Notes: generated from the sequence alone by a model not told the origin. 64,000 bases of DNA from Triatoma infestans (GCA_011037195.1 JAAEAF010003773.1:1-64000); one strand, 5' to 3'; numbered from the stretch's first letter, positions 11,671-23,594 are shown. Made by a program: numbers and translations.

Positions 11671-12478
11671 AGGAAGGCCCAATGTGCTCCCCGAATACCC
11701 TCTTATATCAGCCCTGTCCCATAAATGAATAAAGTGCCAAAGTCCTCTATCGGTCATCTTGCCTACAGATCGAACACCGCCAGTAAGATGGTGGAAGAGT
11801 AAAAGATTCTAATCCGCAAGGATAATAGTTCGGAAGGAGGTGTGGTGAAAAACTGATGGGTTTTCACTTTCTTTCGAGAAATGGTTGTGATGTCCCCCCC
11901 CCCCCAGGTGCAGATGACCTCTCCTAAGGAATTCAAAAAAAGAACCTTCTGGTACGTAGTTTAGGTCCAGAGAAAACTAGTTTGTGATTAGGAAAGAAGC
12001 AGACACGTTCGGTTCACACCTCGTAGAGTCAGAGTAGGCTTGATGGGAAAGGAACCAGGATAGGATGGGATAGGAAGGCCCATTGTGCTCCCCGAATACC
12101 CTCCTATATCAGCCCTGTCCCATTAATGAGTAATGTGCCAAAGCCCTAACGGTCATCTTGCCTACAGATTGAACACTAAAGATAGGAAGAATACAGAAAG
12201 TTATGATTAACACCTCCAATACAGGGTCGAAGAGCAATAGACTATAATCCGCAAGGATAATAGTTCGGAAGAAGGTGTGGTGAAAAACTGATGAGTTTTC
12301 ACTTTCTCGAGGAATGGTTGTGATATCCCCCCCCACAGGTGCAGATGACTTTCCTAAGGAATTAAAAAAAAAGCATCCCGGTACGTAGTTTAGGTCCATC
12401 AGAAGAAACTAGTTTGTGATTAGGAAAGAAGCAGACCTGTTCGGTCCACACCATGTAAAGTCAGGATAGGCTTGATGT
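11671..12478. repeat. Tandem duplication of a unit of about 400 bp
   Basis: The segment at 11671-12047 is repeated at 12072-12478, offset by 401 bases. Both copies begin AGGAAGGCCC and end near GTAGGCTTGATG. The copies are close to identical apart from a poly(C) length change and an internal indel near 12180. The minus strand of copy 2 is open (12109-12399), but I recognise no domain. The unit has no terminal repeats. Confidence 0.8.
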
Positions 12479-12479
12479 C

Positions 12480-13125
12480 AAGATGATGATATCTTGGTTT
12501 ATAAGTTTGACACGAGAAATCCAGCGCCAAAACTTGAAAAAATCTTCAAAATTTTTTAGTAAGTGGATCTTCTAAGAATCCATGTTGTGACATGTATGTT
12601 TTGATAAAGAGGCCGACCCTTTCCATCAGATCTTCTTCCTACTTCACATTCCTTTTCCTCCACCACAGAAAGAAGGTTCAGTGTGCGTAAGCATATGATG
12701 CTTACAATGACGAACCATTTTTCAATGGTATCAAAAGCAGGTGCGTACCACTGACTTGTTAATTTCAGAACCACCTTTACGTCCTGGCCTATGAAATAGG
12801 GAAAGAGAAGAAGGAATGGAATTTGGTTTAACACCTTCACAGTCGAATATCAAAACATATCGTACCTGGAGGTAAGGACGTGCGGTGGAATTATGATGGT
12901 ATTTTCTTTTGATTGGAAGAAAGTTGTGATGTCCTCATAGACCAGGAATCCAATAGATAACCTGCTAATGCTAAATTGGTCGTTCCATCGAAGGGTAAAA
13001 GAATTGGAGCTGGAAGGAATATGGGAGATATCACGTGGAGCGTGGTTCTTTGATCGCGTATTACGACATCCTGGACGGGAGGCCTATTCTAAACCCGGGG
13101 TTTTCATGCTACTGCCCTCCTGTGG
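12480..13125. other. No gene recognised
   Basis: Open frames at 12556-12840 (minus) and 12968-13219 (plus) show no recognisable motif. A sequence distantly like the preceding tandem unit may be present near 12885-12960. Confidence 0.4.
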
Positions 13126-13235
13126 GAGATTCTGTAACCCCCAGAAAATAAATTTTCTTAGGATAATGTTACAAATAAAAGTGATAAGTATTTATGAGTG
13201 TAGAATAAACGAAGTTTAATAAACATTGCGAAAAT

Positions 13236-13500
13236 CTAATCTATAACCCGGGTCCTCCAAAGAGGTGCAGGACTACGGCTAGCTGTGCCCTTTGTGCACC
13301 CTGTAGAACACCTCACATCACCCCTGGCATCAATAAAAAAACGCCAGGGCTGAATCGAGTGAAATTTTTTGATCCCGCATTCGGCTTCAGGTCGTAAGCG
13401 CCAAATTTCTGGAATGCGCCTTTGAGCATAATGCAAGCACTTTCCAAGAAAGTGAAACGGAGTCTCTGCATTTCCTGCAGAGTGGGTCCCCAAAGAGACC
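13236..13500 (-). pseudogene. LINE C-terminal fragment
   Basis: The minus strand reads GNAETPFHFLGKCLHYAQ and IWRLRPEAEC, resembling the Cys/His-bearing C-terminal region (EEETPFHL..C) of R1/Jockey-group second ORFs. It is short and has no upstream domain. Confidence 0.6.
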
Positions 13501-13549
13501 TATAGGATCCGAAGAGAGGGCTCCAAAGCAGAGAGAGAGAGAGTGAGAG

Positions 13550-13843
13550 AGAGACAGGATCACTCTGTAGTTTAGGCCAGACTAGAGTGGGAGAAACTGT
13601 TTAAATACTGCTGTGTCAGACATCGGAGGGAGTCTACCGACAGTCTTGCAGCAAAGTTCATACAGCAGTCACAATGCGTCATCAATCTTTCACTTTACCT
13701 CCCCCTACCATTTTATATATTTTAGTGTAAAGTCCAGGCAGTTTGTGCTACTTTTCGATTATACAGTGTTCAGCCTTACTTTTAGTTTATTTATCTAAAC
13801 AACCTATTTTCTCTAACTTCTAAAACCTATTATACTATATTAT
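13550..13843 (+). repeat. Family L fragment
   Basis: Shares TTTAGGCCAGACTAG, AGTCCAGGCAGTTTGTG and the CCTATTATACTA end with other L copies. It is truncated at the 5' side. Confidence 0.6.
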
Positions 13844-13845
13844 GC

Positions 13846-14280
13846 AGATGGTTCCTTAAAAGGCAATTGTAATTAGGGCAGTAATTCTCCTTAGCTCCAC
13901 TTATGTTCTGCCGAGGAGATAGGTTGTACGAGTCTTTGAGGAGCTTTCGAAAAAAATATTAGAGTGCCTCAACCCCACAATATATTTTCAATATAATGTA
14001 TGTTTTCGTGTTAGCGATTTTTCTATAGCCGAAGAGGCAGTTCTGTACGAGATACTGCAGAAAGGCACCGGAATAATGGGCGTTCGTGAGGCGCTCTCCT
14101 TTGCCAGCCGATCAGCCTCTTCGTTACCTTGAATGCGATTGTGCCCCGACATCCAACCTAGCCGAAGGCTATTGTGTTTTGCCAGAGATTTTAACTATTC
14201 ACGGTATTTTTTGACAATCCTCGACGTGACGCAGTTCGCCTGTAAAGCCTTTAGTGCGGCCTGGCTATCAGAGAAGATAT
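13846..14280 (-). pseudogene. LINE-C RNase H fragment
   Basis: The minus strand contains FSDSQAALKALQANCVTSRI at about 14210-14280, then a GH-NE-AD-LAKEG motif, which is the standard order of a LINE RNase H domain. Frame shifts and stops break it. The hammerhead-bearing unit A starts directly beside it. Confidence 0.75.
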
Positions 14281-14284
14281 AGAG

Positions 14285-14450
14285 ACTCAGTGTGTCAGTG
14301 TCAGTGTGTAAAACTGAATTTGCTCTGTGCAAGTCTGTGTTGTCACACTGTCTGAAAAACGCATCCTGAAGATGGGCGAACGCCTGAAATCGGTCGATGA
14401 CCAAAAAATGAAGCAGGCTACCACGGAAAATGTCTCTAATGGAATATTTG
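14285..14450 (+). mobile_element. Unit A, single copy
   Basis: One + strand unit A, from the TGTGTTGTCACACTGTCTG leader through the hammerhead-like motif to CCACGGAAAATGTCTCT. The terminal tail found in other A copies is missing. Confidence 0.7.
14362..14399 (+). ncRNA. Hammerhead-like motif A1
   Basis: Stem I CATC (14362-14365) pairs with GATG (14396-14399). The core CTGAAGA is at 14366-14372. Stem II GGGCG pairs with CGCCT across an AA loop, ending in a G-U pair. GAAA follows at 14386-14389, then a mutated stem III and the GTC triplet. This copy is slightly decayed. Confidence 0.55.
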
Positions 14451-14489
14451 AACTTTCTATGTTATTCAAACACATACATACATACATAC

Positions 14490-14620
14490 ATGCACAGACC
14501 ACTTGCTAAAAACCGGAAATATAGTGTAAATATTTTGACAATATTTATCTATAAAGAGCTACGGATATTTCCGGTGAAAACTCAATATCGAAAATTTGAC
14601 ACGATTGACAAAAATGTTAA
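14490..14620 (-). repeat. Family K fragment
   Basis: Contains ACAGACCACTTGCTAAAAAC, GATATTTCCGGTGAAAACTC and ATCGAAAATTTGACACGATT, in minus K orientation. Confidence 0.65.
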
Positions 14621-15820
14621 ATTGATTAAATAAACGGTTTTTACCGCCCCCCCCCCCAGAACATTTGTGGTCTTCAATTATTGAATGATCCTCGTAATTG
14701 TATTAACAGCAATTAGAAATAGTGTGCCATGGTTTCATAACAGATTTTTTTCCATGCCGATTTGATATTTTCGATTATCTAAGTATCACCGTAAACAGTG
14801 CCTGTCTAGCAATTACGTCGCCCCCCCGGACAAAAAGACAAATTGCCGCCCCTCAAGAATATATTTATATTTTTTTTAACACGAACTGAAGCAGCGCTCT
14901 GCTCGCGTGCTAATGCTGTTCTGTTCAGAGAAGCATATGCATGTTCAAACATGTTCAAGCATCGTCCTTTAAAAAATTCTGCGTTAATTTTTCAATAATA
15001 GTGTAATATTTTTAGCTTTTAGACATAATATAAATACGTTTTGCACTGTAAATTTTTAGCGATCGAAAAAAATCGATAAGTGAAATTTTCTATATGAGTA
15101 TTTAACGCATCAATATTTTTTCATACTTACAGCCAAAAAGGCGCCCCTAAATTCTGGCGCCCTGGACAAATGTCCGGGTTGCCGGCCCCTAGAGCGGGCG
15201 CTGACCGTAAATCTTTAACTTTCTAATAACAAATTTTTTAGAAACGTCGAATAAAAATAGATATTCCAAGAGAAGAAGTAAATGGTCGATATGTTTAGGA
15301 GTCACAGTTGGGAGCAGTTAACTCGTTAGCACTACTCCGCAATATCCTCATTTTTTTTTTAATAACAGCACCTGTCAAGTGCAGCCCCAATGCAGTTGTT
15401 TAAATAAATTTGAAAACACATCTAAAAACTGGATGTTATTGACGTCCCGGGCCACTCAAAGAATTGTATACACACACACCCAGTTGATGGTTCTTAAATT
15501 AAGCTCAAAATTAGTTTCATTGTTAAAAATAATTTGGTGTGTAACACCCACACAATTTCTATTACTCTAATTGATACAATTTATTTAATTAACAAAATTA
15601 TCATTAACATTTCTACGTTTACAATGTTTACTTAGGCTGGCCATAAAAAAAAAATGTGATAGAGGTTATACTTGTATACCTGAGCAGACTTGTGTGGAAT
15701 GCCCTCTGTTAAAATCAACAGAGCTTATTCAGTTGAAATTTAAACACAACTGGACATACTCCCCTCACTCAATACACTCTCTAAAAAATAATTTGTGGTG
15801 GGGGAATACGTTTTCTGTGC
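14621..15820. other. No gene recognised
   Basis: Contains poly(C) runs near 14647 and 14822 and a GC-richer patch at 15130-15205. No supported exon, RNA or terminal repeat. Confidence 0.4.
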
Positions 15821-15824
15821 AGTA

Positions 15825-16115
15825 AGCGAAATCGAAATGGTATTCCATTTAGGTGCAATCACCGTATCTGACACATAGGTTTCGGGCTAAAATCCATCAA
15901 CCGGAAGTTCGGGCTAAAATCCATCAACCGGAAGTTCGGGCTAAAGTCCATCAACCGGAAGTTCGACTTTACTGAATTGATTTTTCATTTTTTGTTGTTT
16001 TTTTTTTTTCCAAATATTTTTTTTAAACTTCATATACTCTCTATATACATAAATATCATTATCATTTGAAATATTTTGCCGGGATAATTGATTTGGTGGG
16101 AGCTGAGAACTGTAT
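15825..16115 (+). repeat. Family K fragment with a 27-bp triplication
   Basis: K sequence in + orientation. A 27-bp unit starting TTCGGGCTAAAATCCATCAA occurs three times in tandem at 15881-15907, 15908-15934 and 15935-15961, with one base difference in the third. Each unit ends in the ACCGGAAG motif. Confidence 0.85.
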
Positions 16116-16229
16116 ATATAATTGATGCAAAATGGCTTCCTGGGGGGTATGTAGAACGCTTCCTAGTAGTGCCCCCTGGAAATGCAAGATTACCTTATTA
16201 GGACTTCTGCGGCTAAACGGTGTAAACAC

Positions 16230-16850
16230 GATAAGTTGGATTCCTCTTCCCCATACTGTCCTTTATTTGAATTTTCGAATCTGGAGAGGCTCCTAGTGGT
16301 CAGCTAAGAGCACCTCCCATCACAGCATCCTCTCGAGTCCTGTCTGTCTTATTAGGCTTAGTAGACCCAAGAGAGGTCCCTGGCTGAGGCGTAGGCGTCA
16401 GCTACTCCTCCCTAAAGAGGCGATGCGACTTCAGGCATGCAAGCCCCTCGAACTGACACAAAACGTGTAGTGCTGTTTCCTCCTCTTCCTGACAAAACCT
16501 GTACAAGCTATTCATTGCCAGGCCCATGCGGTGCATGTGCTTATTAAGCCTGTAATGGCCAGTGAGAACGCCAAGTGCTATCCTTATGCCCCTCCCCCGG
16601 CCTAGTTGGAGTAGTTCAGCAGTTAGCCTAGGCCTATGAATGAACGTTTTCGCCTGCCTTTGGACTGGGGTTTTAGCCCACCATCCCTCGATCGATCGTG
16701 CATCCATGTTCTAATAGATGCACTCCTGAGGCATCTTGCGACGCTGCAGAACGGTTCAGGCCCGATAAGGGTTCTAATTGAACCCTCCCGGGCCAGGCGT
16801 TTCACCGCCTCATTGCCTCTGTGACCCGAATGCCCAGATACTTATAAAAT
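16230..16850 (-). pseudogene. Non-LTR retrotransposon 3' end (LINE-A copy 2)
   Basis: The minus strand encodes SIEGWWAKTPVQRQAKTFI, then LGVLTGHYRLNKHMHRMGL and LYRFCQEEEETALHVLCQFE (16402-16707). This is the C-terminal region after RNase H in R1-like second ORFs. The sister copy at 3650-4440 is more broken. Confidence 0.8.
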
Positions 16851-16960
16851 CTGTAAATTAACGCTACAAATTGTGGACAATTTTTTGGGAGAAAAAGATT
16901 TGAAAATGGAAGTAATACCTTTTTTTTCTGTCAAGTTAGCATACCAAGTTTAATGGAAAT

Positions 16961-17153
16961 CATCAGAGACATTTTCCGTGATGCCTGCTTGATTTTGTGT
17001 GGTCATCGACCGGTTTCGGGCGTTCGCCCATCATCAGGATGTTTTTGTTGAATAGTGTAAATAATATAGACTTGCACAGAGCAGATACAGTTGATACGGA
17101 AAATGTTTCTGATGCTTTTCAGCTCTACGGAACCAACCACCACACCACAACGA
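16961..17153. mobile_element. Unit A insertion, asymmetric inverted pair, second arm truncated
   Basis: A 193-bp insert within K, flanked by the 11-bp duplication TTAATGGAAAT. It begins with a minus-strand A unit (CAGAGACATTTTCCGTG onward). It ends with only the last part of a + strand A unit, including the tail CAGCTCTACGGAACCAACCA. Its end points agree with those of the complete inverted pair at 22383-22666. Confidence 0.8.
17004..17041 (-). ncRNA. Hammerhead-like motif A2 (best core)
   Basis: On the minus strand: CATC, then CTGATGA (17031-17037, the textbook core), one extra U, GGGCG-AA-CGCCC as a 5-bp stem II (17018-17029), GAAA (17014-17017), the palindrome ACCGGT, C, and GATG closing stem I (17004-17007). 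All conserved hammerhead positions are present; the extra U after A9 is the only deviation. Confidence 0.7.
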
Positions 17154-17484
17154 TTAATGGAAATTGTTTTATTCATTTTCGAGAAAATCACGAAAAAACT
17201 GGGGGAAAAAAAAAAGAAACAAGAAAAGACATTCAGTAAAGTCGCATTTCCGGTTGTTAGATGATAGTACCTAAATGGTATGCAAAGATAGTAATTTTTT
17301 TTTGAGATATTTGGTTAAAACACACACACAGACACACACACACATATATATATATAATACAGACCATTTGCTAAGATATGTTTTACATTACGATCAGGGA
17401 ACCCTCAGACACGTATTTCCAGTGAAATCTGAATTTCAAAATTATGGCACGATCTCAATACTTCCCTCTTATTAGTAGTAAATG

Positions 17485-18055
17485 GAAGTAACAAAATATT
17501 GAGAAGTAATTAAAGAGAATAATTAACAGATTCAGGTTCAGTCAACTGCTATTGATATTATGACGATATTAATTTAATTAAATAAGTGCATATTTATGAC
17601 GTACGTTTTTTTTTCCTCATTGTTTGTATTTGAATTTAAAAATGTATTGCAAAGTCAAGTTTTTTGTATTCTTGAATTGTATTATGTAATAAGATGAATA
17701 TTTAAATAAATCTGAAGTGTCAGATAACAACAACGTGACAACGTTACAATATTATGGAGTTACATAAAGTGTGAGCCCCATTCCTTGTATACAATGGGAG
17801 TTTGAGTAAATGTTATTGCGCAGTTCAGAACTAGTGATAGTGTTTCGATTTATACAATGATTTAGTTATTTTAAGCGGGCCATCCATAAATAAAAAAACA
17901 AAACTACGGTGAATCCAAGAATATTTATATAAGAACAACAGTACATTCAGTATCATAAGGTTGGCATACCGGACACCCCTTTAAAACAGCTGTTTATTTA
18001 TACAGTCTCAGTATTACATAACCTCTATTATTCATTAAACAATGGCAACTTAGTG
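17485..18055. other. AT-rich stretch, nothing recognised
   Basis: No open frame, RNA gene or repeat end that I can support. Confidence 0.5.
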
Positions 18056-18059
18056 ATGG

Positions 18060-18475
18060 GCAGCCTACCAGGAGTATCTGTTGAATGCAGTTACGTGGGG
18101 AGCAGCGACCCCACGGATTACCACAGCTCAGTACTCCATGCACTTCGTCAGAACAGTACACAATACACTTATACACAATATGGTGTACGTTCCTAGTTAA
18201 TTGGCGTTAGCCAAGGGAGAAAGAATGGTTTAGCTCAGTGGTAGCACGCTGGACTAGCAACGCGGAGGTCCCAGGTTCGAAAACAGCATGCTGCCCTTAG
18301 ATTTTCTCTTCCTAGGAACCTTTAGAACAACTTACTGTCCGGTGGGTGATAGGTAGTATTGCCTGTAGCTCGGGAACATTGCTTGGAGGCCGGCAGTGAG
18401 AAGGCTCCGGGGGAGCACAATAGATTTTTCAGGTCGCAGTGCAATAATCCCCTACAACAATCTGCAATCTAGTGA
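18060..18475 (+). repeat. SINE1 copy
   Basis: Leader (GAGTATCTGTTGAATGCAGT), an A box (TTAGCTCAGTGG), an anticodon-like loop CTAGCAA, a decayed B box (GGTTCGAAAAC), and the shared tail ending in AATAATCCCCTACAACAATC. Confidence 0.8.
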
Positions 18476-18939
18476 TGGGCAACACGATTCCGCTTTCGGA
18501 TTTCTTAGTTTCGAATCACCTCCAAGAAAGGAATCGATAACAAAAATTCGTTCAAATGGCTCTATCATGAATTTCTTTACTTTTGATACTAAAATAAACC
18601 TTTACATGCTAAATTAATTCATTAAATGTTTAAATTCGTAATTAACTTCATCAGTTACTAACAAAATTTCTTGTCCATAATAAAAACCATAAATGAATAA
18701 TTTAATATTAGGCTATACATCAAACATGGGGATTTAAACAAATTAATCAAATTAAAGACTATAAAAAATTGAAAACAATAAACAAAATGTAGAAAACAAC
18801 ACACATAATTAATCAAATATCCCTTTCGGTTCAGTGGGGGAGAAATGGGGCTTCTGGCGCACTTTTTTTTGCAGGGCAACTTTTCCCTCATTCCCGGCCC
18901 CCTTTGGTTATTAAACAAATTTAATTTTAAACTAATAAC

Positions 18940-20225
18940 AAATCTCTCCCCCCAAAACCCTACGAAAATCAAGTTTTTCAGAAAAATGTTACAAAGAAAA
19001 GTGATTACGTTTCCATCTATGCAGCAAACATTCCAAGTTTAAAGATAAACGTTTTCGAGTAAATCCCCCCCCCCCCACAAAAAAAAAAACGAAAACCTAT
19101 TCTGTAAAATCGTATTCCGGTTAAACCGATTTTTCAAATTTGGAATTCTATCAATGCTTCTAATGTATATTAATATTTATGGAGGTGGTAAAAACTGAAA
19201 TTGGAAAATCTGACACGATTGCAATACTTCATCTTTACTGTAGAAATGAAAGTTTTTGTTAGTGAGTACGTACATATTTGTTTTTGGGTACCACTTGAAG
19301 GCCTGACAAAAGAAGTTTTTATGAACCATAAATTTGGAGTTTCACTTCATAAAAAAAAAAGTGAAATACATCGCCAAAAAATATTTAAATGAACAACAAA
19401 ATTATATAATTACAACCATATCACATGTGCATTCCTAATTATATTACTTATTTTAGGTTATGTTATTATATATTTAGCAGATGCATTTTACTTGCTTTTG
19501 TTGGGCATTTTCTATACCATTATCGTTATCATGATACCGATAACATAAATGGAATATTCAATACAACAAACATATAGTCTAATGATGGCGTTTTTTTTTG
19601 GTACTTCAAAATTTAATTTATCCCTCCACCAAAAATTTCCCCATAACTCGAGATTTCGACAACATTTTGTATTTAATTTTAAGTGATATTATTTAGATGA
19701 TAGAATTGTGTAATAAACTGAAATTGCACTTTAGAGGAAACAATAATCCCACCCCTCCCCCAAAAGTGCCCTTAAATGAATTTTCCCAGAGAAATATTTC
19801 AAATAAAAATTGTAGCTCTTTGTATGTGTAGCTGATATACTAAGTTTCAAGAATATCGTTGGAGCTATTTTTGAGAAAATCAAAATAAAATAAAAAAATT
19901 CAGTAAAGTGGTTGGTGAATAACCCGAAACCGGAGCTTCCGGTTGATGGAGTTTGCCCCAAAATCTTCGTGTCTGATGCGGTGGTAAGTACCTAAACGGT
20001 TTACCAAGTTTCAGCTTCCTGCAAATTTTCGTTTTTAAGATATTGTTTTCATACACACACACGCACAACTACACCCACACATACAGACCATTTTCTAAAA
20101 TAAATAAAAAAAAAAAAATCACTTTTTCAGACTCAGGGGACCTCAAAACTTGTATTTCCGGTGTAAACTCATTTCGTAAATCTGGCACGATTGCAATACT
20201 TCCTCTTACTAAAGTAATAGATATA
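18940..20225 (-). repeat. Family K cluster, several degenerate copies
   Basis: Successive minus-orientation monomers and ends (TTTCCGGTTGATGGAGTTTG at about 19940, then GTATTTCCGGTG and CTTCCTCTTACTAAAG at the right end). Spacer sequences are AT-rich. The copies are older and more diverged than those at 24818 or 54856. Confidence 0.65.
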
Positions 20226-20796
20226 TTAATTATTTTAATAATTATATATTAAATTACATAATTCATACGTATAATATATTTATATTATTATTGTATTTTG
20301 ATTAACAATACATTACTTTAATAAATTTCATTGTCTTTGACAATGAATATTATTGGTAGAATCAACATTTACTTTGACTGAAACTACTTTTAGAATTTAA
20401 TTTACTTAATTTTTTTTTTAAACACAAGTTTTCATAGTTTTTTTTCTTTATTCGCCGAAAGAATACGAGAGAATGAAACAACAAAGACCAGCCACTTGAT
20501 CGCTATATTATTTATTGTTTAATTATACGGAAACTGATAAAAAAATGCAGCTAAACCTATGAATTAAAAATAGATTCTTTTTTTGCTTTACAATAGTTCG
20601 TTACCTTTGAATCCATCTCGATAAACGACTAACCTGGAATCCCCATACTCGACTAAAACGAACTAAACTAAATAACAAATACAAAATACTAAAAAGTACT
20701 ACTAGATAAACGTTCAAAACTTATATATTACGTAACCAAAAGACCGTTTTGTATTTTTATTCATCGTAAATTTATAAATTTATGAGATAAGCTTAT

Positions 20797-21000
20797 AACC
20801 TCCCGCACGTACAATCAACAAGTCAACAAGTGTAGTGTGTGTAACAGAAACATTACGTTGAAGTAAACTCTTTTACACGAGATTGATAAATTTACACTGA
20901 CGATGGATGAAAATCCGAAACTGGTCAGGAATAAGAGAAATATACATGCTACGTCAGATAAAATACCAGATATTATCCAGATATTATATAGCAACATATT
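20797..21000 (+). mobile_element. Unit B, single copy
   Basis: Begins TTATAACCTCCCGCACGTAC, contains CAACAAGTGTAGTGTG, the hammerhead-like motif and CATGCTACGTCAGATAAAAT, and ends near GATATTATCCAG. It abuts a LINE 3' fragment. Confidence 0.7.
20897..20926 (+). ncRNA. Hammerhead-like motif B1
   Basis: CTGACGA (20897-20903), one extra U, stem II GGAT-GAAA-ATCC (20905-20916), GAAA (20917-20920), then CTGGTC with one change in the stem III palindrome. Flanking stem I pairing is weak. Confidence 0.5.
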
Positions 21001-21012
21001 CAGTATATATGA

Positions 21013-21465
21013 TCCTATATGGACTTAAGGAATCGAACTATATGGGACAACCAGACATTCAAACCTTTATCATATTCAATCCCTAGAGCCCAAAATCCTA
21101 CGCATCATAGTCAATGCTTCCTTCTAAGGTTCCAATCACGCCCATCTTCAACGACCCTTCGTTTCTGCGATAGCCAAGTCCCATTATCTAAAGTTCCACT
21201 CTCATTCAAATCCAAACGCTCTCAACCAACAATTTTTCCCTCTAATCCATCACAACGTCTGAAGCGTCGATAGTCTCGCAGCCATTATGTAATCAGCTGT
21301 CTTTTAGGACAGCCGTGGCAGTTGTTCATGTTGTAGATCAGGTTATGTTTGCCTTTGGCCTTCAGCCAGCACACAGATTATTCAGATATTATCTGCTTTA
21401 CTTATTGCATGTAACATTATGCAGCTATAAAAATCAATAAAAATGTTTAACAAAAAAAAAAAAAA
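21013..21465 (+). pseudogene. Jockey-like LINE 3' end with poly(A)
   Basis: The frame reads GIELYGTTRHSNLYHIQSLE and PKILRIIVNAS, resembling the end of a Jockey-clade reverse transcriptase ORF (GIELWGTA..SNI..IQ..Q.KILR). Three in-frame stops break it. A 3' UTR with AATAAA-type sequence and a poly(A) run at about 21452-21465 complete the 3' end. Confidence 0.7.
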
Positions 21466-22370
21466 ATTAAAATTAAATTACTATTAACCAGATACTAATT
21501 ATTAGATTCATTAATTAAAACAGATCTACATTGTTAAACAGTAATAGTATATTTATGAAGTATTTCCCAATCAACTCATTCTAAATTCCTGTAATAATTG
21601 GGCATGGACTCACAAAATGTATTACATTTTCTATATCACCTGTTATTACATAATGAGCAATTATATTAGCTTTCCTCCCGACTTATATGAAAATTGATGA
21701 GTAATTTGTACCCTTAACTTCATTACACAATACTAATCAAATTCAGTGTATTATTGTCAGTGACACAATAGCAAGGTCCGTGATGGAAATGGAATTCTTT
21801 ATGCAGTTTATGAAAACTGAAATTAATTATTTATACCTACTGTTTAGTAAGTATAGGAAAAATAAAAAAAATTGTATATTGATATGAGATACCTCGGATA
21901 GACTCTGTTTAATTAAAAAAAACAGCAAAAATTAAAAATATAAATTGAGTGAAAAAATATTGAGTGGGCAGTATGTATAATACCACTGGTTGAGCAAATA
22001 GGAAATTAAAAATTTTAATTAAATTGAAAAAAAAAAAAATGAATATATAAATTAAATTTAAAAATGGGTACCAAATATTATTTATTATCGCTTGCAATAA
22101 ATCAAAGGAATTGCGCTTACCTTGAAACGTAGAATACTGGTTGCCAGTGTTGGAAGACACATATGCTTAGTAATATCGGAAATGAATCTTATGTGCCTGT
22201 AATTCTTAAGTTTTAATTCATACACTGCTACTTGGCTGATGATCGTAGATAATAATTAAGTGGGCTTCCAGAAGGTGCACGGCAAGAAACCCAATCGGAA
22301 ATAACAATCATATGATTTCACAATAAACTATGCAGGCCCGAGAGGACTGAGCCGCCGCTAAATCAACAAG
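21466..22370. other. No gene recognised
   Basis: AT-rich with several A runs. I see no supported exon or repeat boundary. Confidence 0.5.
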
Positions 22371-22422
22371 ACAACCAACGTATCAGAGACATTTTCCGTG
22401 GTAGCCTGCTTCGTTTTGTGGT

Positions 22423-22460
22423 CATCGACCGGTTTCGGGCGTTCGCCCATCTTCAGGATG
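22423..22460 (-). ncRNA. Hammerhead-like motif A3
   Basis: Minus strand: CATC, CTGAAGA, extra U, GGGCG-AA-CGCCC, GAAA, ACCGGT palindrome, C, GATG. Stem I (4 bp), stem II (5 bp) and all core residues are present. Confidence 0.65.
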
Positions 22461-22557
22461 CGTTTTTCAGACAGTGTGCCAACACAGACTCTTTTAGTTA
22501 GTTAGTGTGAAACTAAGTCTCTGTACGAGTCTGTGTTGGCACACTGTCTGAAAAACG

Positions 22558-22595
22558 CATCCTGAAGATGGGCGAACGCCCGAAACCGGTCGATG
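22558..22595 (+). ncRNA. Hammerhead-like motif A4
   Basis: CATC at 22558-22561 pairs with GATG at 22592-22595. The core CTGAAGA is at 22562-22568 and stem II GGGCG with CGCCC spans 22570-22581. GAAA is at 22582-22585, followed by the CCGGTC end. It is the mirror copy of A3 in the same insertion. Confidence 0.65.
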
Positions 22596-22678
22596 ACCAC
22601 AAACGAAGCAGGCTACCACGGAAAATGTCTCTGATGCTTTCCAGCTCTGCGGAACCAACCACCACAACAACCAACGTA

Positions 22679-23590
22679 CTGACAATACCCAGTAAAACCA
22701 GAAGTAACAAACTTAGGTTTTTTACAATTAAGGGCAACCGAACTGAGAACATGAATTGTACAAGAATTACCCTGCGACTTACTCAGACGAGTGCTAGATG
22801 GCGAAGTTACTCCTCCGAGTATTGCATAGCGACTGACTCAAGTGCGACTGTCTCTTTTCCGGTGTTCTCTCTTCGACGAGGCAAGAATCCATATGGAATT
22901 CAAGCTGAAAAGGAGGGGAGAGAACTGACCAGGAGATTGCCAAAAGTTGATGAAAAGTGCCAAAAATTTTAAAGACTCTGTTGAGTTTGCTCGTGAAGTA
23001 GCGGTAATGCGCCGAACTAGACGGATATGTCCCTCCAAGTGGCAGGGATGGTAACTTCTTACTATGTAGGTAAGGCTAAGTGAGACCATAGGCATCGGTT
23101 TTGGCGCTATGCTCTGGGTATGCCTGGAGCGTGTTCTAATTTTGAATTTTTGACTCAAGAGAAAGGAAAATGCATAGGTTACCCCCTCTCTACACTTAGG
23201 ACACAGCCTAATAGATTAGTAAATTATTATGAAGGCAGTACAATACACTCTCCGTAATGAAATTATTGTATGCAGTTGGCGGCAAATTTAAATTTATATT
23301 AAATACTGAACACCTACTTTGTTTGAACTCCGAATCAATAACAAATTATCTACTGAAAAATTTTTACAAGTTTTTACTTTTTCTTTACTTCGTTTACAAT
23401 TTATTTTCTTTTTTTTTCATTATTATAATAATAGAAACAAAATAAATTACTTCCAACACACCAGGTGTTGAAAAAAACAAACAAAAAATGTGCATAAAAA
23501 GAAGTAAAAGTTTCTGTAAACTAAATAATAGACGTGATATTACAATTAATTAGAATTGTCTTCATCTTTATTTTTCTCTTGCATTCAGTT
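22679..23590. other. No gene recognised
   Basis: An open frame at 22568-22972 begins inside the unit A insertion and runs on without a recognisable domain; I do not treat it as a gene. Confidence 0.4.
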
Positions 23591-23594
23591 TTGA

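Larger units (their letters stand above)
16860..17480 (-). repeat. Family K copy interrupted by unit A
   Basis: Minus-orientation K sequence on both sides of 16961-17153, ending in the decayed hairpin end near 17465. The break carries an 11-bp duplication (TTAATGGAAAT at 16950-16960 and 17154-17164). Confidence 0.75.
22383..22666. mobile_element. Unit A inverted pair (fold-back insertion with 12-bp target duplication)
   Basis: A minus-strand A unit (22383-22491) and a + strand A unit (22527-22641) are near-perfect reverse complements around a 35-bp spacer. The + unit alone carries a further tail at 22642-22666 (CAGCTCTGCGGAACCAACCA within it). The whole insert is flanked by exact 12-bp copies of ACAACCAACGTA (22371-22382 and 22667-22678). 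Each arm holds one hammerhead-like motif. Confidence 0.85.

Noticed and set aside
22568..22972. 134-residue open frame
   Set aside because: It begins inside the fold-back unit A insertion and continues into unrelated sequence without any motif.
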